A stretch of DNA of 28,550 nucleotides, taken from assembly GCA_020025345.1 (NCBI GenBank), contig JAHHSH010000018.1, positions 1 to 28,550 of the forward strand, written 5' to 3'. Shown piece after piece: positions 7,654-15,363 of the stretch (position 1 is its first letter; each line of letters begins with the position of its first letter). A program made the position numbers and the translations under genes. The notes beneath the pieces were generated by a model. The model was not told the DNA's origin. It saw only the letters and a program-made list of their open reading frames with translations, and searched no databases. The stretch is from Oscillospiraceae bacterium (GTDB taxonomy: Bacteria > Bacillota > Clostridia > Oscillospirales > Oscillospiraceae).

Positions 7654-8880
7654 ATGGGAATTTATGAAGAATTGGTAGAGCGCGGCCTTATTGCGCAGGT
7701 AACCAACGAAGAAGAAATCCGGGAGATGATCAACAACGGCAAGGCTACCTTCTATATCGGCTTTGACTGCACGGCAGACTCCCTCCATGTTGGTCACTTT
7801 ATGGCACTTTGCCTGATGAAGCGCCTGCAGATGGCAGGCAACAAGCCCATCGCTCTGATCGGCGACGGCACCACTCTGATCGGTGACCCTTCCGGGCGTA
7901 CCGATATGCGCCAGATGTTGGATGAGAAGGCCATCAAGCACAACGCCGAGTGCTTTAAGCGCCAGATGGAGCGCTTTATTGACTTCTCTGACAATAAGGC
8001 TATGATGCTCTATAACTCTGAGTGGCTCAAGCCCTTGAACTATATTGAACTGCTGCGTGACGTGGGTGCCTGCTTCTCCGTTAACAATATGTTGCGCGCC
8101 GAGTGCTACAAGCAGCGCATGGAGAAGGGCCTTAGCTTCCTGGAGTTCAACTACATGATCATGCAGAGCTACGACTTCTACTACATGTTCCAGCACTACG
8201 GCTGCAATATGCAGTTCGGCGGCAACGACCAGTGGTCCAATATGCTGGGCGGTACGGAGCTGATTCGCCGTAAGACGGGTAAGGATGCCCACGCCATGAC
8301 CATTACGCTGCTCCTCAACAGCGAGGGCAAGAAGATGGGTAAGACTGCTTCCGGCGCTGTGTGGCTGGATCCCAACAAGACTTCTCCCTTTGATTTCTAT
8401 CAGTATTGGCGTAACGTGGATGATGCAGACGTGCTCAAGTGCATCCGTATGCTGACCTTCCTGCCTTTGGAGGAAATCAATAAGATGAATGACTGGGAGG
8501 GCGCCCAGCTCAACGACGCCAAGGAGATCCTTGCCTATGAGCTGACGAAACTGGTTCACGGTGAGGAGGAAGCTGCTAAGGCCAAGGAGGCTTCCCGTGC
8601 TCTCTTTGCCGGAAAGGGCAGCAGTGAAAATATGCCCACCACCGAACTGACCAATGATGATCTGGGCGGCGGTTCCATCGGTATCATTCCTCTGATGGTC
8701 AAGTGTGGTCTGTGCGCCAGCAATGGCGAGGCGCGCCGTCTTATCCAGCAGGGTGGTGTATCTGTGAACGATGAGAAGATCACTTCCATTGATACAACGT
8801 ATGGCTTGGAGCAGTTCACCGGCGAGGGCCTTGTGATCCGCAAGGGCAAGAAGGTGTTCCACCGCGCCGTATTGGTGTGA
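7654..8880 (+). CDS. tyrS: tyrosyl-tRNA synthetase
   Basis: Class I aminoacyl-tRNA synthetase charging tRNA-Tyr. 408 residues, typical. The HIGH-type motif is HVGH (45-48) and the KMSKS-type loop is KKMGKT (226-231); a C-terminal S4-like RNA-binding domain is seen from about 335 (LCASNGEARRLIQQGGVSVND). The in-frame start at 7549 falls inside the T-box sequence and is rejected; ATG 7654 has AAGGAAG just upstream and starts MGIYEEL as expected. Codon use is strongly biased, as in fba and yebC, suggesting high expression. It is monocistronic: T-box leader upstream, terminator at 8937-8968. Confidence 0.98.
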   Translation: MGIYEELVERGLIAQVTNEEEIREMINNGKATFYIGFDCTADSLHVGHFMALCLMKRLQMAGNKPIALIGDGTTLIGDPSGRTDMRQMLDEKAIKHNAECFKRQMERFIDFSDNKAMMLYNSEWLKPLNYIELLRDVGACFSVNNMLRAECYKQRMEKGLSFLEFNYMIMQSYDFYYMFQHYGCNMQFGGNDQWSNMLGGTELIRRKTGKDAHAMTITLLLNSEGKKMGKTASGAVWLDPNKTSPFDFYQYWRNVDDADVLKCIRMLTFLPLEEINKMNDWEGAQLNDAKEILAYELTKLVHGEEEAAKAKEASRALFAGKGSSENMPTTELTNDDLGGGSIGIIPLMVKCGLCASNGEARRLIQQGGVSVNDEKITSIDTTYGLEQFTGEGLVIRKGKKVFHRAVLV

Positions 8881-8936
8881 TCCTGTTTCTTCACTGAGGA
8901 TTAAGAGCGAGAGCTCTTTTGACACAACAAAACAAG

Positions 8937-8968
8937 AGACGGTGTGAAGAAAATCACACCGTCTTTTT
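8937..8968 (+). terminator. intrinsic terminator after tyrS
   Basis: Perfect 11-bp stem (8937-8947 with 8954-8964), 6-nt loop, then a T run ending at 8968. Confidence 0.92.
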
Positions 8969-8988
8969 GCTGTTTTTCTCTTAGCCTA

Positions 8989-9017
8989 TTGAAATAGAGA
9001 AGAATCTATATTATAAT
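8989..9017 (+). promoter_or_regulatory. sigma-A promoter of queA-tgt
   Basis: TTGAAA 8989-8994, 17-nt spacer, TATAAT 9012-9017; predicted start near 9024. It follows the tyrS terminator directly. Confidence 0.82.
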
Positions 9018-9062
9018 AAAAAATTGCGAAATTGCAAATATATAGCTTTATGGGATGATCGT

Positions 9063-10088
9063 ATGAGAACAAAAGATTTTGATTTTGAATTGCCGCAGGA
9101 GCTGATCGCGCAGACCCCAATTGCAAAGCGTGATGCTTCTCGGCTTCTGGTACTGGATAAGAATAGCGGCGCGTGGGAACACCGCCATTTCTTCGACCTG
9201 CCGTCCTATCTCCACCCCGGTGACTGCCTTATTTTGAATAATTCCCGTGTGCTGCCGGCTCGTCTCCTGGGACATCGCCTGCCCGGTGGCGGCGCCTGCG
9301 AGGTACTGCTGCTCATTGACCGGGGAGAGGATACGTGGGAGTGTCTGGTGCGTCCCGGCAAGAAGATGCGTGTTGGCGCCAAAGTTTCCTTTGGTGACGG
9401 ACAGCTGACCGGTGAGGTAGTGGAGGAACTGCCCGGCGGTAACAGATTGGTCAAGTTCCACTATGAGGGAATTTTCCTGGAAGTATTGGATCAACTGGGA
9501 AAGATGCCCCTGCCTCCTTACATCAAAGAGGAACTACAGGATCGGGAGCGGTATCAGACGGTCTACTCCAAGGTCACCGGTTCGGCGGCCGCGCCTACGG
9601 CAGGGCTTCACTTTACGCCGGAACTGCTGGAGGAGATTCGCGCTATGGGTGTCAACATTGGCTATGTGACGCTCCATGTAGGTTTGGGCACCTTCCGCCC
9701 TGTGAAAGAGGAGGAAATTACAGACCACGAGATGCACAGTGAATACTGCGTCATCCCGCAGGAGACGGCAGATCTCATCAATGAGACGAAGCGCAACGGT
9801 GGACGCGTGATCTGTGTAGGTACTACATCCTGTCGTACATTGGAGTCGTGGGCAGAGGAGGACGGTACGGTGAAGGCCAGCGCCGGCTGGACGGATATTT
9901 TTATCTATCCCGGTTACCGCTTCAAGGTGCTGGATGCACTGGTTACCAACTTCCATCTGCCGGAATCTACGCTTTTGATGCTGGTTTCTGCACTGGCAGG
10001 GCGGGAGCACATTTTGGCGGCTTACAATGAGGCTGTTAAGGAGCGTTACCGTTTCTTCAGTTTCGGCGATGCGATGTTCATCGAATAA
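9063..10088 (+). CDS. queA: S-adenosylmethionine:tRNA ribosyltransferase-isomerase QueA
   Basis: Transfers and isomerises the ribosyl part of SAM onto 7-aminomethyl-7-deazaguanine in tRNA, giving epoxyqueuosine. 341 residues, normal for the family. Recognisable segments: the N-terminal MRTKDFDFELPQELIAQ, the conserved NNSRVLPARL stretch, AAPTAGLHFTPELLE in the middle, and HVGLGTFRPV. ATG 9063 matches the family N-terminus; an in-frame ATG 13 codons upstream would start at the predicted transcription start itself and is less likely. The ribosome binding site is weak (GGGATG). tgt, the preceding step in the same pathway, follows after 12 nt. Confidence 0.96.
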   Translation: MRTKDFDFELPQELIAQTPIAKRDASRLLVLDKNSGAWEHRHFFDLPSYLHPGDCLILNNSRVLPARLLGHRLPGGGACEVLLLIDRGEDTWECLVRPGKKMRVGAKVSFGDGQLTGEVVEELPGGNRLVKFHYEGIFLEVLDQLGKMPLPPYIKEELQDRERYQTVYSKVTGSAAAPTAGLHFTPELLEEIRAMGVNIGYVTLHVGLGTFRPVKEEEITDHEMHSEYCVIPQETADLINETKRNGGRVICVGTTSCRTLESWAEEDGTVKASAGWTDIFIYPGYRFKVLDALVTNFHLPESTLLMLVSALAGREHILAAYNEAVKERYRFFSFGDAMFIE

Positions 10089-10100
10089 AGGAGTTTACAG

Positions 10101-11234
10101 ATGTTTGAAGTTATTAAAAAAGAAGGGAAGGCCCGGCGAGGACGGTTTCGTTGTGCCCATGGCGGCGAGGTGCAGACCCCTGTCTTTATGAATGTGGGTA
10201 CGCAAGGTGCTATCAAGGGCGGTATTGATGCCTTCGATTTGAAGGAACTTGGCTGCCAGATCGAGCTTTCCAATACCTATCATCTCCATCTGCGGCCCGG
10301 CGATGATGTGGTGCGAGCCATGGGCGGACTCCATAAGTTTATGCGTTGGGATGGCCCAATCCTCACCGACAGCGGTGGATTTCAGGTGTTCTCTCTGGCG
10401 GGGCTTCGGAAGATTACCGAAGAGGGTGTTACTTTTGCCTCGCATCTGGATGGACACCGCATCTTCATGGGACCGGAGGAGAGTATGCAGATCCAGTCTC
10501 ATTTGGGTTCTGATGTGGCGATGGCCTTTGATGAGTGCGTGGAAAATCCTGCGACTTATGAATATGCGAAGGCGTCCTGTGAGCGAACTCTGCGCTGGCT
10601 GCAGCGCTGCAAAGTGGAGCATGACCGGCTCAACGCCATGCCCGATACGGTGAACCCGCAGCAGATGCTCTTTGGTATCAATCAAGGCGCTACTTTCGCG
10701 GACCTGCGTGTCTGGCATATGAAGGAAATTGCTAAAATTGACTGTGATGGATTTGCTATCGGAGGCTTGGCGGTAGGAGAGCCCACCGAGGTAATGTACG
10801 AGATGATCGATGCGGTGGAGCCCTATATGCCGGAGGATAAGCCCCGGTATCTCATGGGTGTGGGAACACCGTCCAACATCATCGAAGGCGTGGCACGCGG
10901 TGTGGACTTTTTCGACTGCGTGATGCCGGCACGGAATGCGCGTCATGGAAAGCTTTTTACATGGCAGGGCGCTATGAATATCAAAAACGCGAAGTACAAG
11001 CTGGATGATCGGCCGATCGATCCAGAGTGCGACTGCCCGATGTGCCGCCGCTTCAGCCGTGCCTATGTCCGACACCTCTTTGCTGCTGAGGAAATCCTGG
11101 CCATGCGCTTGGCGGTCATGCACAATCTTTATTTCTATAATAAGCTGATGGAACGCATCCGTGAGGCGCTGGACAATGACCGTTTCGATGAATTCCGACA
11201 GGAATATAGCGAAAAATTGGGAAGACGCATATAA
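10101..11234 (+). CDS. tgt: tRNA-guanine transglycosylase
   Basis: Exchanges guanine-34 in GUN-anticodon tRNAs for the queuine precursor preQ1. 377 residues, normal. TDSGGFQVFSL carries a catalytic-type aspartate, GGLAVGE is the substrate pocket loop, and GVDFFDCVMPARNARHG holds the second active-site aspartate. The zinc site is visible near the C-terminus as C-x-C-x2-C (in PECDCPMC) with a downstream His (AVMHN). An AAAGGAG site precedes the ATG. It is co-transcribed with queA; yajC, 76 nt later, has its own promoter. queA-tgt-yajC is a common Clostridia order. Confidence 0.97.
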   Translation: MFEVIKKEGKARRGRFRCAHGGEVQTPVFMNVGTQGAIKGGIDAFDLKELGCQIELSNTYHLHLRPGDDVVRAMGGLHKFMRWDGPILTDSGGFQVFSLAGLRKITEEGVTFASHLDGHRIFMGPEESMQIQSHLGSDVAMAFDECVENPATYEYAKASCERTLRWLQRCKVEHDRLNAMPDTVNPQQMLFGINQGATFADLRVWHMKEIAKIDCDGFAIGGLAVGEPTEVMYEMIDAVEPYMPEDKPRYLMGVGTPSNIIEGVARGVDFFDCVMPARNARHGKLFTWQGAMNIKNAKYKLDDRPIDPECDCPMCRRFSRAYVRHLFAAEEILAMRLAVMHNLYFYNKLMERIREALDNDRFDEFRQEYSEKLGRRI

Positions 11235-11248
11235 TGCGTGAAAACCCC

Positions 11249-11277
11249 TTGCAAAAGGACGTATAATTTTGTATAAT
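11249..11277 (+). promoter_or_regulatory. sigma-A promoter of yajC
   Basis: TTGCAA 11249-11254, 17-nt spacer, TATAAT 11272-11277. A second TATAAT at 11262-11267 lies within the spacer. A small inverted repeat ACGCAT/ATGCGT (11225-11239) sits at the end of tgt and lacks a T run. Confidence 0.75.
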
Positions 11278-11310
11278 TACTTTTATATCTTGTAAAAAGG
11301 AGATCTTTTC

Positions 11311-11733
11311 ATGTTTAACTTGATCGAAACTGCACATGCTGCCAGTGGTGCTCCTGTGGCCGGTGGTATGGGCTCTACCATCATGATGCTGGTGATTATG
11401 ATTGCCATCTTCTACTTCTTCCTGATCCGCCCTGAAAACAAGCGGAAAAAGGAAGCTGAGCAGATGCGCAACACCCTGAAGAAGGGCGACTGGCTGACCA
11501 CCATCGGCGGTCTGTATGGCCGTGTTGTGGCAATCACTGATCGTACCGTTGTTCTGGAGACCAGCGAGGATCGTGTTCGTGTGGAATTCTTGAAGTCCGC
11601 TATCAGCTCTGTGGGTACTCTGGATGAGCAGGCTGCTGCTGCACAGCGCACTCGTAAGGAGAAGAAGGCTGCCGAGGCTGCTAAGGCCACTGAGGCTGCT
11701 GCAGAGGAGAAGAAAGACTCCACCGAGGAGTAA
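11311..11733 (+). CDS. yajC: preprotein translocase subunit YajC
   Basis: Small single-span accessory protein of the Sec translocon (SecDF-YajC). 140 residues: a short N-terminal segment, one hydrophobic span at about 22-41, the typical IRPENKRKKE positive segment directly after it (inside), a soluble domain with KKGDWLTTIGGLYGRV, and a low-complexity Ala/Glu/Lys-rich tail (about 107-140) that extends beyond the compact core of the family. AAAGGAGA precedes the ATG. Codon use is highly biased, suggesting strong expression. It has its own promoter and ends before a hairpin at 11751-11792. Confidence 0.93.
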   Translation: MFNLIETAHAASGAPVAGGMGSTIMMLVIMIAIFYFFLIRPENKRKKEAEQMRNTLKKGDWLTTIGGLYGRVVAITDRTVVLETSEDRVRVEFLKSAISSVGTLDEQAAAAQRTRKEKKAAEAAKATEAAAEEKKDSTEE

Positions 11734-11750
11734 TTTTTTGCATAAGAACA

Positions 11751-11799
11751 CCTCTTCCGAATATGCTTTTAATAGAAGCTGTTCGGAGGAGGTTTTTTT
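11751..11799 (+). terminator. terminator-like hairpin embedding the next gene's SD
   Basis: Arm CCTCTTCCGAA (11751-11761) pairs with TTCGGAGGAGG (11782-11792) over 11 bp with one G-T wobble, followed by seven T (11793-11799). The 3' arm contains GGAGGAGG, which is also the ribosome binding site of the ATG at 11800. It looks like a terminator after yajC; read-through transcripts would have a sequestered start site. Confidence 0.75.
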
Positions 11800-12222
11800 A
11801 TGCCTTTTTGGAAGGAGTTACTGGAGAAACGATTTTGGATCGGTGTACTGCTTTTGCTGATGACGATGGTTGCGGTGAATGCTCTGGGGGCCGTGGTGCT
11901 GTGTCACGGTTGGCTGCCGATGTTGTATGCAAAACCGTGGATTCTGGCCAGCTGGTTGATAGGCGGATTTGTCGCTGGCCGCTTTACGCTGCATGCAGAA
12001 AGAGGGCAGCCTTTGGCGCGTGCAGCGATGACCTGCGCTGTTGGTTATATCCTTGCTTGGGGGATCGGGCTTGGCTTTTCGCAGGGAGGATGCAGCTCAG
12101 AGAATTGGTGGCAAGTGGCTGTTGCGCTAGCTGTAGCTGCTCTTGTGGCGGCTCTTGTAGGGCCTGGAAGAAAGAAAAAACACCGGAAAAAAGGGAAGAG
12201 AACTGTTGGAAAGACACGGTGA
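11800..12222 (+). CDS. small four-TM membrane protein, TIGR04086 (YrzE)-like
   Basis: 140 residues with four predicted membrane spans (about 12-37, 44-62, 74-95, 103-125) and a very basic C-terminal tail (from about 126, rich in Lys/Arg) that is probably cytoplasmic. The glycine-containing second and third spans (IGGFVAGR, GYILAWGIGLG) and the position straight after yajC fit the TIGR04086/YrzE family of uncharacterised membrane proteins of Clostridia. No enzymatic motif is visible. Its ribosome binding site lies in the 3' arm of a terminator-like hairpin, so expression is probably low or conditional. Family membership is by layout and context only. Confidence 0.6.
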   Translation: MPFWKELLEKRFWIGVLLLLMTMVAVNALGAVVLCHGWLPMLYAKPWILASWLIGGFVAGRFTLHAERGQPLARAAMTCAVGYILAWGIGLGFSQGGCSSENWWQVAVALAVAALVAALVGPGRKKKHRKKGKRTVGKTR

Positions 12223-12584
12223 CATAATGAAGCATATGGTAAAAATCACGAAAATGTGTTTTTCTACAAAAATGGTTTGACATTTTAGGCCAATCCTACT
12301 TTTTTTCAGTTGACGTTGTATTCTCTATATATAGGGGGAATACAGATGATTCTGATCCATATATTGTCCTGTGGGCGTGTGGTAAGGGGAAGTATACGTC
12401 GAGGCTACAAAGTTTACATAAAGTTGTTTACATAATGTTTTAACATAATTGACAAAAAACTGTTATTTCGGGGAAAACACTTGCGGATTCAGCGGTTCTG
12501 CCATATAGTGTACTATACAGGTATATGTTCTGAAGACTTCTATTTCCCCGGCTTGTCTCATAGACTGAACCGAGGTGAAGTTTT
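12223..12584. other. 360-nt AT-rich intergenic region with direct repeats
   Basis: No gene is apparent. TTTACATAA occurs at 12413-12421 and 12427-12435, and the near copy TTTAACATAA at 12439-12448, all in the same orientation. A weak hairpin AAAATG 12269-12274/CATTTT 12281-12286 is present. Isolated TTGAC motifs at 12310 and 12449 lack a well-placed -10. Confidence 0.5.
12481..12517 (+). promoter_or_regulatory. possible promoter and operator of the spoIIM-like gene
   Basis: TTGCGG 12481-12486, 17-nt spacer, TATAGT 12504-12509. The -10 is half of a perfect inverted repeat TATAGT 12504-12509/ACTATA 12512-12517, which could be an operator. The -35 is weak. No convincing sigma-E promoter was found at a suitable distance from the gene. 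Confidence 0.35.
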
Positions 12585-13214
12585 ATGAACCGTGGAGGAA
12601 CTTTCCGAAGACAGAATGTCGACTTTACATTTCGTGGGCAACTGATTGTTCTGTGTGCCCTTTTTGCAGTAGGTGTCCTGCTTGGCTGGCGGCTGTATGG
12701 GAATATAGCGCAGCAGAGTAGTCAGCAGCTGCAAGAGTATTTGACGGGCTACAGTGAATTGATGGCCGACACCGGCGCGGCGCCTACGTCGCTGCTGTCT
12801 GCGTTGTTTCTCTATTTTCGTTATCCGCTTTTGATTTTCATCTTCGGCTTTTCAGCGTTAGGAATTGTTCTTATTCCGCTTTTGTGTGTGGCGGAAGGAT
12901 TTTTCCTGTCCTTTGCCGTGACCTCTTTCGTGGTCTCCATGGGTCGGGAAGGGGTGCTGCTGGCATTGGCTGCGCTGGGGGTACGGTGCCTTTTTACGTT
13001 GCCGTGTATCCTTTTTTTAGCCCTGCAGGCGATGGATGCAGCACAACAAATAGGGAAGCAGGGGACGGTTGGACATCGAAAAAATCGGGCGATCTATGAG
13101 CCTGTTTATTTTTTGCGCTTCGGCGCATGTGTGTTGATTTTGCTGCTGGGTGTTGTACTGGAAGTAACCTTGGTGCCTAAGTTGTTTCAGCTGGCTTTGA
13201 CAGCAATTTCGTAA
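12585..13214 (+). CDS. spoIIM: stage II sporulation protein M-like membrane protein
   Basis: 209 residues, close to Bacillus SpoIIM (about 214), with about five hydrophobic spans (near 18-37, 72-92, 93-118, 122-147, 170-200). It has no soluble catalytic motif. SpoIIM is part of the SpoIIDMP machine that thins septal peptidoglycan and drives forespore engulfment, made in the mother cell. The RYPLLIFIFGFSALGIVLIPLLC region and the VAEGFFLSF segment fit the DUF95/SpoIIM family. The neighbour xerD supports it: the two genes lie close together in Bacillus as well. GAGGTGA precedes the ATG. It could be a DUF95 protein of other function, but position and size favour SpoIIM. Confidence 0.8.
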   Translation: MNRGGTFRRQNVDFTFRGQLIVLCALFAVGVLLGWRLYGNIAQQSSQQLQEYLTGYSELMADTGAAPTSLLSALFLYFRYPLLIFIFGFSALGIVLIPLLCVAEGFFLSFAVTSFVVSMGREGVLLALAALGVRCLFTLPCILFLALQAMDAAQQIGKQGTVGHRKNRAIYEPVYFLRFGACVLILLLGVVLEVTLVPKLFQLALTAIS

Positions 13215-13241
13215 GATGTAAGAGAGGAGTGAGAATTTGGC

Positions 13242-14126
13242 ATGACAGACTATATGCAAGCGTATCGTACATATCTGACAGACGAGCGACATGTGTCGGC
13301 CAATACTCTCAGTTCCTATCTACGGGATATGAATCAATTCCGGTCTTGGCTCGCTGAAAACGAAACTGTAGATCTTCGTAAGGTGAAAAAAACAGTGATC
13401 ACACAGTACCTCCAATATATGGAGAGCATCGGAAAATCTCCGGCTACCATTACGCGGAGCACAGCCTCGATCAAGTCTTTTTACCAGTTTATGATGAGTG
13501 CCGGATATATGAAGGTAAATCCTGCCAAGGCAGTAGCTGCCGTGAAAGTTGAGCGAAAGTGCCCGGAGATCCTTACGAATCGTGAAGTGGAGCTCTTTTT
13601 GGAGCAGCCCAAATGCGTGGATGAAAAAGGTTACCGGGATCACGCCATGCTGGAGCTTCTATACGCTACCGGCATTCGTGTTTCTGAACTGATCGGGCTT
13701 AATATTGATGACATTAACTTATCCATCGGTATCATTCACTGCCGTAAAAAAGATAAGGAACGAGTGATTCCCCTCTATCACGGGGCTGTGAAGGCACTGC
13801 AAGACTATATAAGGGACATTCGTCCACGTTTGATCGCCGACCCCGATGAACAGGCGCTGTTCGTGAATATGAACGGTGAACGCATGAGCCGCCAGGGCTT
13901 CTGGAAGATCATCAAATACTATCAGGAAAAGGCGGAGATCGACAAGGATATCACACCCCATATGCTGCGGCATTCCTTTGCGGTCCATCTCTTGGAGAAC
14001 GGAGCGGATCTTCGTTCCATTCAGGAGATGCTGGGGCATGCGGATATCTCTTCTACCCAGATCTATGCGCAGGTAGTCAATAAGGAGCTGCGGGATGTTT
14101 ATCAAAAGGCACATCCCCGCGCATAA
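13242..14126 (+). CDS. xerD: tyrosine recombinase XerD
   Basis: Site-specific recombinase resolving chromosome dimers at dif. 294 residues: an N-terminal SAM-like core-binding domain (1-about 100) and a C-terminal catalytic domain with the full set of residues: R146 (ATGIRVSEL), a beta-hairpin Lys near 170-172, H240 and R243 (TPHMLRHSFAVHLLENGADL), H266 (LGHADISST) and nucleophile Y275. The length and the position next to spoIIM favour the chromosomal XerD over an integrase. GAGGAG lies upstream of the ATG. Its stop is followed by a terminator at 14137-14171. No second xer gene and no complete dif site were seen here. Confidence 0.92.
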   Translation: MTDYMQAYRTYLTDERHVSANTLSSYLRDMNQFRSWLAENETVDLRKVKKTVITQYLQYMESIGKSPATITRSTASIKSFYQFMMSAGYMKVNPAKAVAAVKVERKCPEILTNREVELFLEQPKCVDEKGYRDHAMLELLYATGIRVSELIGLNIDDINLSIGIIHCRKKDKERVIPLYHGAVKALQDYIRDIRPRLIADPDEQALFVNMNGERMSRQGFWKIIKYYQEKAEIDKDITPHMLRHSFAVHLLENGADLRSIQEMLGHADISSTQIYAQVVNKELRDVYQKAHPRA

Positions 14127-14136
14127 GAACAATGAA

Positions 14137-14171
14137 AACCGCTGTCACGGGCATGTGAACGGCGGTTTTTT
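14137..14171 (+). terminator. intrinsic terminator after xerD
   Basis: Stem 14137-14148 with 14155-14167 (12 pairs, one wobble and one bulge), 6-nt loop, T run 14166-14171. The T run abuts the ruvC -35. Confidence 0.85.
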
Positions 14172-14172
14172 A

Positions 14173-14201
14173 TTGCCTTTTAGAAGTGGTTTTGGTATAA
14201 T
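14173..14201 (+). promoter_or_regulatory. sigma-A promoter of ruvCAB
   Basis: TTGCCT 14173-14178, 17-nt spacer, perfect TATAAT 14196-14201. The predicted start is near 14208, and the ruvC ribosome binding site GGAGGGG is at 14212-14218. Confidence 0.75.
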
Positions 14202-14226
14202 GACTTCTATTGGAGGGGATTTAACC

Positions 14227-14739
14227 ATGCGAATTTTGGGGATCGACCCCGGTGTAGCTACGGTAGGCTTCGGCGTAATCGAGTCAGACCGTGCCCGCCA
14301 GCAGATGCTGCAATACGGCGCTATTACCACCCCTGCCGGTCAGCCCCTGGCTGCGCGGTTGGTGCAGATTGGAGAGGATATGACGGAATTGATCCGTCAG
14401 TTTCAGCCGGACGAAATCGCTATTGAAGAGCTTTTCTTCAGTAAAAATATCACAACCGGTATTGCAGTGGCGCACGCCCGTGGAATTATTCTCTATATTG
14501 CCGAAAAAATGCAGGTCCCCATCTACGAATATACCCCCATGCAGGTCAAGCAGGCTGTGGTGGGCTATGGCTTGGCGGAAAAGAAACAGGTCATGGATAT
14601 GACACGGCGCCTTTTGAAGTTAAAGGCCATACCGCGTCCCGACGATGCAGCTGACGCATTGGCGATTGCCATCTGTCATGCCCGCAGCGCTACCAGTATG
14701 CTGCGGCGCTGCCATTCGGATGTGAAAGAAACCGTTTAA
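14227..14739 (+). CDS. ruvC: Holliday junction resolvase RuvC
   Basis: Dimeric endonuclease that cuts four-way junctions made during recombination. 170 residues, typical. The four acidic catalytic residues are all present: D7 (GIDPG), E67 (AIEELFF), D140 and D143 (PDDAADALAIA). An in-frame ATG upstream (14095) lies inside xerD and is rejected; ATG 14227 has GGAGGGG nearby and gives the canonical MRILGIDPG start. It is followed within 15 nt by ruvA and then ruvB, the RuvABC resolvasome operon. Confidence 0.97.
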   Translation: MRILGIDPGVATVGFGVIESDRARQQMLQYGAITTPAGQPLAARLVQIGEDMTELIRQFQPDEIAIEELFFSKNITTGIAVAHARGIILYIAEKMQVPIYEYTPMQVKQAVVGYGLAEKKQVMDMTRRLLKLKAIPRPDDAADALAIAICHARSATSMLRRCHSDVKETV

Positions 14740-14754
14740 GGAGCATTGTTCTTT

Positions 14755-15351
14755 ATGTTTTATTATCTCAACGGAATCGTGGCGGAGACAGGTGCCAACC
14801 TGGCCGTCATCGATTGCGGCGGCGTAGGCTATAGCTGCGCCACCACTAATTACACCTTAGCGCAGCTGAAAAAAGGAGAGAAGGCGAAGCTGTACACCTA
14901 TCTCCATGTGCGTGAGGATATTTTTGAGCTCTACGGCTTTGCCAGTCAGAGTGAGCTGAACAGCTTCAAAATGCTCATCGGTGTCTCGGGCGTAGGACCC
15001 AAGGCTGCGTTGGCTGTGTTGTCGGCCACAACACCAAATCAGCTGGCACTGTCGATTGTGACGGGGGACGAAAAGGCGCTGACAGCCGCCCCCGGTATCG
15101 GGAAGAAGATTGCCCAGCGAATTATTCTGGAATTGAAGGATAAGCTGGCAAAGGAACAGAGCAGCTTTACTGCGGACAGTGGTGCTGTGCCGGTGATGGT
15201 GCAGAGCGACAAATCAACGGAAGCCGCCGCCGCACTGGCTGTGCTGGGTTATACCTCCCAGGATATTGCGGTTGCCCTAAAGGGGATCGACATGGCGTCT
15301 TTGCCATTGGAAGAGATCATCCGTCAGGCGCTGAAAAAAATGGTGCGATAA
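14755..15351 (+). CDS. ruvA: Holliday junction branch migration protein RuvA
   Basis: Tetrameric junction-binding subunit that loads RuvB. 198 residues, typical. The N-terminal OB-fold domain begins MFYYLNGIV; two helix-hairpin-helix motifs follow (GVSGVGPKAAL and APGIGKKIAQRI); a flexible linker (about 140-155) leads to the RuvB-binding C-terminal domain. ATG 14755 is preferred over TTG 14746 because AAGGAG at 14739-14744 sits 10 nt away; only one nucleotide would separate it from the TTG. Confidence 0.96.
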   Translation: MFYYLNGIVAETGANLAVIDCGGVGYSCATTNYTLAQLKKGEKAKLYTYLHVREDIFELYGFASQSELNSFKMLIGVSGVGPKAALAVLSATTPNQLALSIVTGDEKALTAAPGIGKKIAQRIILELKDKLAKEQSSFTADSGAVPVMVQSDKSTEAAAALAVLGYTSQDIAVALKGIDMASLPLEEIIRQALKKMVR

Positions 15352-15363
15352 GGAGCAAATACT

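Noticed and set aside
7117..8925. 602-aa open frame antisense to tyrS
   Set aside because: Its sequence is the mirror of codon-biased tyrS, spans the T-box leader and recN end, and resembles no family.
12427..12450. Possible dif site near xerD
   Set aside because: The arms are direct repeats, not inverted, and a dif site is expected near the replication terminus.
12559..12566. CATAGACT as a sigma-E -10 for spoIIM
   Set aside because: The transcript start would fall inside the ribosome binding site, and no -35 is convincing.
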